DNA of 5,720 nt from JBPCRW01 sp050996405 (GCA_050996405.1 JBPCRW010000218.1:1-5720), one strand, 5' to 3'. Shown: positions 1-4,970, counted from the stretch's first letter. Made by a program: numbers and translations. Notes: a model not told the origin generated them from the sequence alone.

Positions 1-1217
1 ATATTCAAGCATCGGTGAAAAGATTGACGGGATTGGACATTAAAGAAACTGAAATTCTACAAATCCTGTCGGCTTTGGGAATTAACTCAAGACTCAAGAC
101 TCAAGACTCAAGACTCTTTTTCTCTCCGAGTTGGCGGCACGATATTGCGATTGAAGAAGATTTGGTCGAAGAAGCGGCGCGGATTTTCGGTTATGAAAAA
201 ATCGGCGAGGAATTGCCTCCGTCATCTTCGGCGGGCGAATATCAGCCGGACGAAATTCGCAAATTTCACCTGCGCCAAACCCTGGCGAATCTCGGTTTTG
301 ACGAAGCGATTTCCTACAGTTTTATTGACGCGAAAACGGACGAAACTTTTGATTTCGTTTCCGATTTCGTCTCCGAAAATCTGGATGAAAAATTCGTTTC
401 GCTGAAGGATTCGATTATCGAAGGCGCGACTCGAATGCGTCCGACTTTGCTCGCAGGTTTGCTCGACGCGGCGCGTGCGAATTTTAATCATCAAGAAAAA
501 AACTTGCGTCTGTTTGAAATCGGCAAAGCGTTTTCAAATGCAAAATGCAAAATGCAAAATGCAAAATCGGATGAAGATTTGCCGACCGAACGCGAGTTGC
601 TGGCGATTGTTTTAACGGGCGGCGAAACTTTTCAAAACAAGTCTTTAATAATTCGTGAGTTTGATTTTTACGATGCGAAAGGCGCGCTCGAAGCGGCTGC
701 TGACGCGATAAATTCGCCGACTCTGGAATTTTCCGCAAAAGACGCGAAACATCTTCGCAAAGGTCAGTCGGCGGAAATTTTGCTCGACGGAAAATCAATC
801 GGAACAATCGGACGTTTGAACGACGAAATTTCAAATAATTACAAATTTCGCCAGCCGGTTTTTGTTGGGGAAATTGATTTACAGAGTTTGCTCGAAGCAA
901 AACAACAAAGCGTTTTGTATCATTCGCTGTCAATTTTTCCTGCGGTCGAACGCGACGTTTCGCTGCTCGTCAAACGCTCGACGAGTTTTGCGGAAATAAA
1001 AAAAACGATTGAAGGAGAAAATTACGAATTGCTTCGCGGCATTGAATTTGTTGATGTCTACGAAGGAAAAGGAGTCGCGGACGACGAGCGTTCGTTGACG
1101 ATTCGGCTCGAATATCGCAGTGACGAGAGAACTTTAATTGAAGCGGAAGTCGAAGAAATTCACCGCAAAATTTTGGAGACGCTCGAATCAAAATTAAACG
1201 CCAAACAAAGATTCTGA
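1..1217 (+). CDS. pheT: Phenylalanyl-tRNA synthetase beta subunit, C-terminal part (5' truncated by window)
   Basis: This is the beta chain of the cytoplasmic alpha2-beta2 enzyme that charges tRNA-Phe. The frame is open from base 3, so the GTG at 15 is only an internal codon and the true start lies upstream. About 404 residues are visible of a family that usually has 650-820; the EMAP-type tRNA-binding domain and B3/B4 editing domain must be upstream. Seen in order: the end of the B5 domain with the family signature SPSWRHDI (bases 123-146) followed by DLVEEAARIFGYEKI; the catalytic-like B6/B7 core, including LFEIGKAF near 510-535; and the C-terminal anticodon-binding FDX-ACB domain from about 918 (YHSLSIFPAVERDVSLLV) to the end. 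The stop is TGA at 1215-1217. Two heptamer tandem repeats fall in surface-loop positions and keep the frame. pheS is probably just upstream, which is inference. Identity is secure. Confidence 0.96.
   Translation, partial: IQASVKRLTGLDIKETEILQILSALGINSRLKTQDSRLFFSPSWRHDIAIEEDLVEEAARIFGYEKIGEELPPSSSAGEYQPDEIRKFHLRQTLANLGFDEAISYSFIDAKTDETFDFVSDFVSENLDEKFVSLKDSIIEGATRMRPTLLAGLLDAARANFNHQEKNLRLFEIGKAFSNAKCKMQNAKSDEDLPTERELLAIVLTGGETFQNKSLIIREFDFYDAKGALEAAADAINSPTLEFSAKDAKHLRKGQSAEILLDGKSIGTIGRLNDEISNNYKFRQPVFVGEIDLQSLLEAKQQSVLYHSLSIFPAVERDVSLLVKRSTSFAEIKKTIEGENYELLRGIEFVDVYEGKGVADDERSLTIRLEYRSDERTLIEAEVEEIHRKILETLESKLNAKQRF
85..116 (+). repeat. Heptamer tandem repeat (ACTCAAG) x4.6 inside pheT
   Basis: Four perfect copies of ACTCAAG and a partial ACTC run without interruption. 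Because 7 is not a multiple of 3, the reading phase shifts each copy and the protein repeats every 7 residues (NSRLKTQ then DSRL). The repeat occupies the loop between the B5 helix and the PSWR motif. Confidence 0.95.
535..567 (+). repeat. Heptamer tandem repeat (CAAAATG) x4 inside pheT
   Basis: A partial CAAATG is followed by three perfect CAAAATG units and CAAAAT. It encodes SNAKCKMQNAKS, again with a period of seven residues (NAKCKMQ, NAKS). It sits just after the LFEIGKAF strand and before the LPTERELLAIVLTG strand, a place where PheT proteins vary in length. The unit is unrelated in sequence to the one at 85-116. Confidence 0.95.
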
Positions 1218-1250
1218 AAAATTACTTGAAGTTTTTTCTTGCAATCTTTG
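1206..1250. repeat. Imperfect inverted repeat across the pheT stop codon
   Basis: CAAAGATT (1206-1213) is exactly complementary to AATCTTTG (1243-1250). Inside it an A-run (1217-1221) faces a T-run (1232-1237), so most of the 45 bases can fold into one long AT-rich hairpin containing the pheT TGA. There is no T-run after the right arm, so it is not a standard intrinsic terminator. The right arm overlaps the candidate -35 of the next promoter. Confidence 0.5.
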
Positions 1251-1267
1251 AAAATTGGAAACATAAT
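1239..1267 (+). promoter_or_regulatory. Candidate sigma70-type promoter for the zapB-like/zapA unit
   Basis: TTGCAA (1239-1244) and CATAAT (1262-1267) are separated by exactly 17 bp. The -10 matches the consensus at 5 of 6 positions and the -35 at 4 of 6. The predicted start is near 1274, about 40 bases before the ATG at 1315. This would let the cell-division pair be transcribed apart from pheT. Confidence 0.5.
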
Positions 1268-1314
1268 CAAGCAGTTTCATACAAATTTGTCTGCTGCAAT
1301 CGGAGAAAAAGACA

Positions 1315-1596
1315 ATGGGGAGTTTATCGGGAATGGAAAAATTCTCGCATCTGGAAGATAAAATTTACCTGACCATCGAATTTGCCAAAAAGATGCGTGA
1401 GGAAAAGGAAAAACTTGAGCGCGAAACCAATTCGCTGCGTCACGAAGTCAGTTCGCTTTTGGAAGAAAAAGTGCGGCTCGAAGATAAAATCGAGCGGTTG
1501 ATGTCGGAGCGCGACGCGATTCAACTGAAAATCGAAGCGATGCTCGAAGCGATTACCGTTATCGAACCCGAAGCGGCGAAAGCTCTGCACGGATAG
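1315..1596 (+). CDS. Small coiled-coil protein, ZapB-like cell-division factor (putative)
   Basis: This is a 93-residue, highly charged, almost wholly helical protein. From about residue 12 to 80 it shows heptad-type spacing of leucine, isoleucine and methionine among Lys/Glu/Arg (LEDKI, LERE, LLEEKVRLEDKIERL), so it should form a coiled-coil dimer in the cytoplasm. Start: ATG at 1315 has a GGAGA ribosome site at 1302-1306 with 8-base spacing; an internal ATG at 1333 is a less favoured alternative. The stop lies 3 bases before zapA, so the two are almost certainly co-transcribed. Small coiled-coil genes commonly sit between pheT and zapA in several phyla and are annotated as ZapB-like. The Z-ring role here is inferred from that context plus the coiled coil, since such sequences are too low in complexity for firm homology. 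Confidence 0.8.
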   Translation: MGSLSGMEKFSHLEDKIYLTIEFAKKMREEKEKLERETNSLRHEVSSLLEEKVRLEDKIERLMSERDAIQLKIEAMLEAITVIEPEAAKALHG

Positions 1597-1599
1597 AAA

Positions 1600-1959
1600 A
1601 TGGATATGATTGGGAATAAGGAAAAAGCGTTGGACGCGGCGCAGTCAATCCGCGTCGAGATTTACAATCAAACCTACAACATTCGTTCCGACGGCGACAA
1701 CGAATATATTATGCAGCTGGCGGAATACGTTGACGGCAAAATGCGCGAAATCTCAAGCGGCACCTTGACGGTTGACAGTTTGAAAGTCGCAATTTTAGCC
1801 GCGCTTCACATCGCAGACGAATTTCACCAACTCAAAAGACAGCAGCAACAAACCGATCACCAGCTTGCCTCGCGCAGCGCGGAATGCGCCGAAATGCTCG
1901 ACCGCGTTCTCAAACAAAGAGAATCTCTCGCGCCGCAGGAATTTGAAACCGAACAGTAA
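1600..1959 (+). CDS. zapA: Cell division protein ZapA
   Basis: ZapA is a cytoplasmic protein that binds FtsZ and cross-links its filaments at the division ring. The 119-residue length is typical. The N-terminal globular ZapA head is clear: IRVEIYNQTYNIRSDGDNEYI (about residues 17-37, given here as family-like pattern), then QLAEYVDGKMREI (39-51) and VAILAALHIADEFHQLK (63-79), matching the family pattern LAxYVDxKM and VAxLAALxIADEL. Residues 76-108 form the C-terminal helix, rich in Gln, used for coiled-coil tetramerisation. Start: ATG at 1600 lies three bases past the upstream stop and has only a weak ribosome site, so translational coupling to the ZapB-like gene is likely; ATG at 1606 is an alternative. 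The product identity is well supported. Confidence 0.93.
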   Translation: MDMIGNKEKALDAAQSIRVEIYNQTYNIRSDGDNEYIMQLAEYVDGKMREISSGTLTVDSLKVAILAALHIADEFHQLKRQQQQTDHQLASRSAECAEMLDRVLKQRESLAPQEFETEQ

Positions 1960-1966
1960 TTTAACG

Positions 1967-1998
1967 GGAAATTTTAGAATTGTTAAAATTCGGTTTTT
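1967..1998 (+). terminator. Probable intrinsic terminator after zapA
   Basis: AATTTT (1970-1975) pairs with AAAATT (1985-1990) around a 9-base loop, with a possible extra G-C pair across a bulge. It is followed by CGG and five T (1994-1998). It lies just after the zapA stop. The stem is AT-rich and therefore weak. Confidence 0.5.
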
Positions 1999-2043
1999 CT
2001 CAAGCTAATTTACCGTAAAGCAATGAAGGAAAATTGATTAGAG

Positions 2044-2083
2044 ATTCGGCATAATTTTTTATACGGAATTAATTCGGTATAAT
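2044..2083 (+). promoter_or_regulatory. Promoter with perfect TATAAT box and a 12-bp direct repeat
   Basis: TATAAT occurs at 2078-2083 with no convincing -35 (T-rich 2055-2060 at the proper distance). ATTCGGTATAAT (2072-2083) repeats ATTCGGCATAAT (2044-2055) with one mismatch, 28 bp apart, so a second weaker -10 lies upstream. The predicted start, near 2090, gives a very short leader before the ATG at 2101. Confidence 0.5.
2061..2080. promoter_or_regulatory. 20-bp near-palindrome overlapping the -10, possible operator
   Basis: The bases read ATACGGAATTAATTCGGTAT: a 10-bp perfect palindrome GAATTAATTC (2066-2075) flanked by a G/G mismatch and then four more complementary bases on each side. 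It covers the spacer and the first bases of the TATAAT box, which is a usual place for a dimeric repressor to bind. No regulator is identified. Confidence 0.4.
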
Positions 2084-2100
2084 ACAAAATTGGATTGCTT

Positions 2101-2667
2101 ATGAAGTTTCACGCGACAACTTTCTTATTCACGATATTATTCGTTGTCTGTCAGGCGACGGCAAGTGCCCAATCGACAAACGCTCCAAGAGCTTATCGCA
2201 TGGGCAGCGTTGGCAATCTCGAAATGACCGTGCCGTCCAATTGGCAAGAGCGGTCCAAAACGTTGGATAAACCGCAGGGCGTGACACTCGCTTATCGATT
2301 GCCCTACAGAACAGACTTCTATATGAAGGTGACTGCCATTTGGATACCACCAGAAAGCCGCGCCTCTCGTGAATCTGAATGGATGCGACACGCGGTTGAA
2401 AAATCGGCTCGCTATATTGTTGGATCGTCAGGAAATCTGCCCGCACTGACGCAAATCTCGTCGCCCGGCGGAAATGGATATTATTTCCAGTCACCTGGTT
2501 ACGATCGATTTCCGATTGGCGAATTCCACTACATCACTGAAGGTGTTCTCGACTTGGGCGAGGTCACGTTTGTATTCACGACATATTCGAACACGAAAGA
2601 CTTGCCTGAGATCACTAATTCTTTGCGTGTCGTCGAAAGTGCCCGTTTCGCCGCAGCAAAGCCATGA
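2101..2667 (+). CDS. Secreted protein of unknown function, possible integron cassette gene
   Basis: A 188-residue protein with a clear Sec signal peptide: MKFH, a hydrophobic core (ATTFLFTILFVVCQA) and an SPase I site after ATASA near residue 23. The mature part has GNLEMTVPSNWQ at about 39-50, then alternating beta-strand-like segments, and ends FVFTTYSNTKDLPEITNSLRVVESARF. The 'EMTVPxxW' opening and the 'NSLRVVES' ending recall PsbP/DcrB-like small secreted domains, but I do not recognise the family. Start: ATG 2101 is preferred over the in-frame TTG at 2095 because GGA at 2092-2094 is correctly spaced and the signal peptide then begins MKFH. It interrupts an otherwise conserved zapA-ssrS neighbourhood and is followed after 12 bases by an attC-like site in the orientation expected for a gene cassette. 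Substrate and role are unknown. Confidence 0.85.
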   Translation: MKFHATTFLFTILFVVCQATASAQSTNAPRAYRMGSVGNLEMTVPSNWQERSKTLDKPQGVTLAYRLPYRTDFYMKVTAIWIPPESRASRESEWMRHAVEKSARYIVGSSGNLPALTQISSPGGNGYYFQSPGYDRFPIGEFHYITEGVLDLGEVTFVFTTYSNTKDLPEITNSLRVVESARFAAAKP

Positions 2668-2679
2668 ATCCGAGACGCA

Positions 2680-2785
2680 ACCCAACACGTCGTTGGACCG
2701 GAGCGCGGGTCGCGTGTTCTTTAACTTGCTGGCTGCGGCGAAGGTTATCGCTAATCGCCGCGCCCGGTCAACTCTGGCGTTAATT
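2680..2785 (+). mobile_element. attC-like recombination site (integron gene cassette end)
   Basis: The site shows the attC architecture directly. An R''-type box ACCCAAC (RYYYAAC, 2680-2686) lies at one end and GTT (2779-2781) at the other. L'' at 2692-2701 (GTTG-g-ACCGG) pairs with L' at 2764-2772 (CCGGTCAAC), leaving G2696 extrahelical; the extra base in L'' is a hallmark of attC. The helix continues with GCGCGG (2703-2708) pairing CCGCGC (2758-2763) past a bulged A2702. The unpaired bases between the R and L boxes (2687-2691 and 2773-2778) match the unpaired central spacer, and 2709-2757 would be the variable terminal loop. The bases after GTT (AATT) do not fit RRRY, as expected if the downstream flank is chromosomal rather than another cassette. 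No integrase gene is in the window. Confidence 0.72.
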
Positions 2786-2921
2786 ACTTTTAACAATTAA
2801 AAATAATGACTTGCGGTTATTCAATCTTGTCCGATAATTCGCTCCGCAATAATTTAAGTTGAATTTAAAAATCTGTTGGCGGTTAAACTTTGGGTTGAAT
2901 CGCCTTGCTTCCTATTTTTCG
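2786..2921. other. AT-rich spacer between attC-like site and ssrS promoter
   Basis: I see no gene here. The only structure of note is a 7-bp hairpin, GGCGGTT (2878-2884) against AATCGCC (2898-2904) with one G-T wobble, followed by a T-rich stretch from 2914. It could be a weak terminator for the upstream gene. No second attC-like site was found. Confidence 0.5.
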
Positions 2922-2973
2922 TTTTACATTATTTTCGTTTGTGGTAATTTTGCATTATTTTCGTTTGTGGTAA
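2922..2973 (+). repeat. 26-bp tandem duplication at the ssrS promoter
   Basis: Two adjacent 26-bp units (2922-2947 and 2948-2973) differ at one base (A versus G at the fifth position). Each ends in CGTTTGTGGTAA. The second unit supplies the -35 region and the start of the -10 of the 6S RNA promoter. The first unit carries the same elements, but followed by TTT instead of AAT. Confidence 0.95.
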
Positions 2974-2976
2974 AAT
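2948..2976 (+). promoter_or_regulatory. Extended -10 promoter of the 6S RNA gene
   Basis: TGG-TAAAAT (2968-2976) is an extended -10 with 5 of 6 consensus bases. A loose -35 (TTTGCA 2949-2954 or TTGCAT 2950-2955) stands 15-16 bp upstream. The predicted start, about 2983-2985, coincides with the first paired base of the 6S terminal stem, which supports both calls. Confidence 0.65.
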
Positions 2977-2984
2977 GAATTTCA

Positions 2985-3224
2985 GGCGGAGGAACTTCTG
3001 CGAAGTTCGTCACTTTCATTACGATAATTGAGCCAACATTTGAATATACGGGAGACTAATGCCGCTCGCTCGGTGCAATCTTTCCAGGTTAAAGACTGCC
3101 ATAGACGGCGGCTCGAAATGCGATAATGCTCTTTCGGGGCGATTTCGCAAAAAGTCACCCACCTGTTACAACAGGTTCAATTCAAATTGAAGGAACGGCT
3201 TATGCGGTGTTCTATCGCCTTTTC
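2985..3224 (+). ncRNA. ssrS: 6S RNA
   Basis: 6S RNA mimics an open promoter and sequesters the housekeeping RNA polymerase holoenzyme in stationary phase. Evidence: a terminal stem in which GGCGGAGGAACUUC (2985-2998) pairs with GGUGUUCUAUCGCC (3206-3219), 12 of 14 positions; a second closing stem UGAGCC (3029-3034) with GGCUUA (3197-3202), corresponding to E. coli CUGAGCC and its partner; an open bubble after UGAGCC (ACAUUUGAAUA, like E. coli GAUAUUUCAUA); an apical arm GCCGC/GCGGC with inner hairpin UCUUU/AAAGA; and a small hairpin on the 3' side of the bubble (ACCUGU-UACA-ACAGGU near 3163-3178), equivalent to the CCUUGAACC hairpin of E. coli. At about 235-240 nt it is longer than the usual 180-200. 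The extra length is mostly on the 5' side (2999-3028), where AACUUC/GAAGUU can form a competing hairpin. Linkage to zapA is also seen in enterobacteria. Ends are inferred from pairing. Confidence 0.82.
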
Positions 3225-3225
3225 A

Positions 3226-3301
3226 GTAAATCGTGAATCGTAAATCGTGAATAGACACAATCTGTTGACGATTTATCGTTGACGATTTACTTTTTTATTT
3301 T
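3226..3301 (+). terminator. 27-bp-arm hairpin built of heptamers with T-run, between ssrS and ymdB
   Basis: The left arm (3226-3252) consists of AATCGTG/AATCGTA-type 7-bp units. The right arm (3264-3290) is its near inverse complement; counting G-U pairs, 24 of 27 positions pair around an 11-base loop. TTTTTTATTTT follows at 3291-3301. It has the form of an intrinsic terminator and would end the 6S transcript or any read-through. Its T-run ends directly against the ymdB ATG. Confidence 0.7.
3265..3293 (+). promoter_or_regulatory. Possible ymdB promoter inside the hairpin right arm
   Basis: TTGACG (3265-3270, 5 of 6) and TACTTT (3288-3293, weak) are 17 bp apart. The start would fall near 3300, giving a leaderless or nearly leaderless ymdB message. 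This fits the lack of a ribosome site but the -10 is poor. Confidence 0.3.
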
Positions 3302-4084
3302 ATGAATATTTTGATAATTGCCGATGTCGTGGCGCGACCCGGAAGAAAAGCCGTTTTAGAAAGAATTCAGGATTTGCGCGAACAATATAAAATTGACATC
3401 GCGCTGATAAACGGCGAAAACGTCGCGGGCGGATTTTCAATTACGCCCGCAATCGCCGACGGGTTTTTCGCAAACGGCGTGGACGTGATAACTTCGGGCA
3501 ATCACATTTTCGACAAAGCCGAAATAATTCCGTATCTCAATAAAAATCCGCGAATAATTCGTCCCGCCAATTATCCGCCGAACACGCCCGGAAACGGCAT
3601 GTTTATTGGCGAAATCAACGGTTTTAAAATCGCCGTCATGAATTTTTTGGGCAGAGTTTTTATGCCGCCGGTTGACGACCCTTTCCGTATTGCGGATGAA
3701 TGTTTAAAGCAGATTCCAGACGACGTAAAAATCCGTCTGGTAGATTTTCACGCCGAAGCGACTTCAGAAAAATACGCGCTTGCGTGGTTTTTGGACGGGC
3801 GCGTTTCCTGCGTTTATGGTTCGCACACGCACGTGCCGACCGCCGACGAAAGAATTTTGGATAACGGCACGGCGTATATTACCGATGTCGGAATGACGGG
3901 CAGTTATGCAGGCTGTATCGGGATGAAAAAAGAAGATATTATCGCGCGCTTTACACAATTTCCCGCGCGCCGTGCCGAACACGCAACCGGCGATGTCTGG
4001 ATTTGCGCGCTGGTTTTGGAAATTGACGAAGCGACGGGCAAGGCAAAAAAAATTGAACGGCTTCGCTTATCTCATCAGGATTGA
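3302..4084 (+). CDS. ymdB: YmdB-family metallophosphoesterase (2',3'-cyclic nucleotide phosphodiesterase)
   Basis: A 260-residue cytoplasmic enzyme of the calcineurin-like TIGR00282/YmdB family; the Bacillus member hydrolyses 2',3'-cyclic nucleotides and affects motility versus biofilm behaviour. The metal-binding motifs are all visible in order: IADVVARPGRKAV (about 6-18, Asp8), INGENVAGG (36-44), TSGNHIFD (64-71), IRPANYP (82-88 region), VDFHAEATSEK (about 147-157), GSHTHVPTADE (about 173-183) and the tail TDVGMTGSYAGCIGMKKE. The usual GDxxG of the first motif is replaced by ADVVA, while the metal-binding Asp is kept. Length is normal. Start: ATG 3302 fits the family N-terminus (MNILII), yet the preceding bases are only T/A and no Shine-Dalgarno is present. 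rny, the usual neighbour, is missing. It converges on the membrane-protein gene at 4109, 24 bases away. Confidence 0.94.
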   Translation: MNILIIADVVARPGRKAVLERIQDLREQYKIDIALINGENVAGGFSITPAIADGFFANGVDVITSGNHIFDKAEIIPYLNKNPRIIRPANYPPNTPGNGMFIGEINGFKIAVMNFLGRVFMPPVDDPFRIADECLKQIPDDVKIRLVDFHAEATSEKYALAWFLDGRVSCVYGSHTHVPTADERILDNGTAYITDVGMTGSYAGCIGMKKEDIIARFTQFPARRAEHATGDVWICALVLEIDEATGKAKKIERLRLSHQD

Positions 4085-4108
4085 AAATAATTTTATCGCC
4101 AGACGGCT

Positions 4109-4876
4109 TTATTTTTTATCGTCTTCGGTTTCCGACTCTAACTCCTGGCGAATTTCATCTTCCATTTTCAAATTTTCCAACGCTAATGGTAATTGCTCCG
4201 CCCGCGCCGAAAGTTTTTTTAACGCCAATTCTGAATCCGCCAGCGTCGAGCCGCGCATCACGGCAGATTCAATCATTTGCAGGCGAGTTTCGGCTTCGGT
4301 CCGCATTTCCTTTGCCTCTTTATTTATTTCCTGCAATCTCGCGCCGTCTCTTTTTAACTCTTCCTGGAATTCTTCGCTGCGTTCGCTTTTCAGATATTTC
4401 AGTTTGTTTTGCCGTCTCCGCACCAACAATAATTCGCGGTTCGATTTTTTGATAATTCGCGCCGCCGTCAGACGCGAAGCGAGAGTTTCGCGGTAAGCGT
4501 CCGCCAAAAGACGGTCTTGTTTGTCCATTTCCTTGAGAGATTTTTTTTCGGCGGAAGTTAATTCAGGTTGAAACCAGCCGACTTCTTCCGCCTTTATTCC
4601 GTCAACGGCAATCCGTTCACGAATTTGCGCGAGCCATTTCCCGCGATAAAAAAGCAGAATTCCCGAAACAATTAAACCGAAAAGAAATCCCGCGACGAGC
4701 GAAATAAGACTGAAGAAAATAAGCGGAACTGCGCCATAAAAAAGAGAAAGAATAAAGAAAAGCAACGCCGGAATTATTGAAAACAAAACGGGCGCGAGCC
4801 ACATTCCAAAGCTCAAAGCCTTGCCTTTTACCAAATCCCCGCGTGTTACTTCGTAATTTCGCTCCAGAGAATTCAT
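4109..4876 (-). CDS. Two-helix membrane protein with long charged coiled-coil tail, unknown function
   Basis: A 255-residue protein I do not recognise. Residues 1-22 are polar and probably cytoplasmic. Two transmembrane helices follow at about 26-47 and 50-77, forming a hairpin with a very short turn (GAVP). Residues 80-255 are extremely rich in Glu, Lys and Arg with regular hydrophobics (SAEKKSLKEMDKQDRLLADA, REEL-like blocks, KMEDEIRQELESETEDDKK), so a long helical or coiled-coil cytoplasmic domain is expected. There are no catalytic motifs; it lacks the KH and HD domains of RNase Y despite lying next to ymdB and having a membrane-plus-coil form. Start: ATG with only a weak GGA upstream. 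It is transcribed towards ymdB and away from the VWFA-related gene. A scaffold or membrane-anchored structural role is possible but unproven. Confidence 0.85.
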   Translation of the reverse strand: MNSLERNYEVTRGDLVKGKALSFGMWLAPVLFSIIPALLFFILSLFYGAVPLIFFSLISLVAGFLFGLIVSGILLFYRGKWLAQIRERIAVDGIKAEEVGWFQPELTSAEKKSLKEMDKQDRLLADAYRETLASRLTAARIIKKSNRELLLVRRRQNKLKYLKSERSEEFQEELKRDGARLQEINKEAKEMRTEAETRLQMIESAVMRGSTLADSELALKKLSARAEQLPLALENLKMEDEIRQELESETEDDKK

Positions 4877-4917
4877 AGATTTCCGCAGTCGCCAAAACTA
4901 TCGGGCGCAATTTGATT

Positions 4918-4923
4918 ATTCTA
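4918..4923 (-). promoter_or_regulatory. Possible -10 box for the membrane-protein gene
   Basis: On the minus strand these bases read TAGAAT (5 of 6), 42-47 bases before the ATG at 4876. No convincing -35 is seen at the right spacing, so support is weak. Confidence 0.25.
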
Positions 4924-4970
4924 GCGCGGCAACGCCTTTAAAGCTATAAAGCTACAAACTTTCTCCGATT

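Noticed and set aside
484..933. Antisense open frame of 149 codons opposite pheT
   Set aside because: Lies wholly inside the conserved pheT frame, has no family resemblance and no ribosome site; it is a shadow.
2095..2100. TTG at 2095 as the start of the secreted protein
   Set aside because: ATG at 2101 is in frame, better spaced from GGA (2092-2094) and gives a standard signal peptide.
2129..2494. Antisense frame opposite the secreted-protein gene
   Set aside because: The plus-strand frame has a signal peptide, promoter and ribosome site; the antisense product shows no coherent domain.
2474..2800. Plus-strand frame overlapping the end of the secreted-protein gene and the attC-like site
   Set aside because: Out of frame with the signal-peptide protein and runs through the recombination site; low-complexity, no start signal.
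2786..2921. Second attC site or integrase fragment downstream of the cassette
   Set aside because: No RYYYAAC/GTTRRRY pair with matching L boxes and no coding remnant was found.
2985..3224. tmRNA or RNase P RNA instead of 6S RNA
   Set aside because: Too short for RNase P RNA, lacks the tRNA-like end and tag frame of tmRNA, and lacks RNase P conserved blocks, while the 6S stem-bubble plan fits.
3226..3290. CRISPR-like array from repeated AAATCGT units
   Set aside because: Units are 7 bp with no spacers of regular length, and they form an inverted rather than a direct array.
4098..4120. Bidirectional terminator between ymdB and the convergent gene
   Set aside because: GCC/GGC gives only a 3-bp stem before the T-rich run; too weak to call, though some terminator is expected here.
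3972..4496. Plus-strand frames opposite the membrane-protein gene
   Set aside because: Composition is Ser/Arg/Phe-rich noise typical of the reverse of a Glu/Lys-rich coiled coil.
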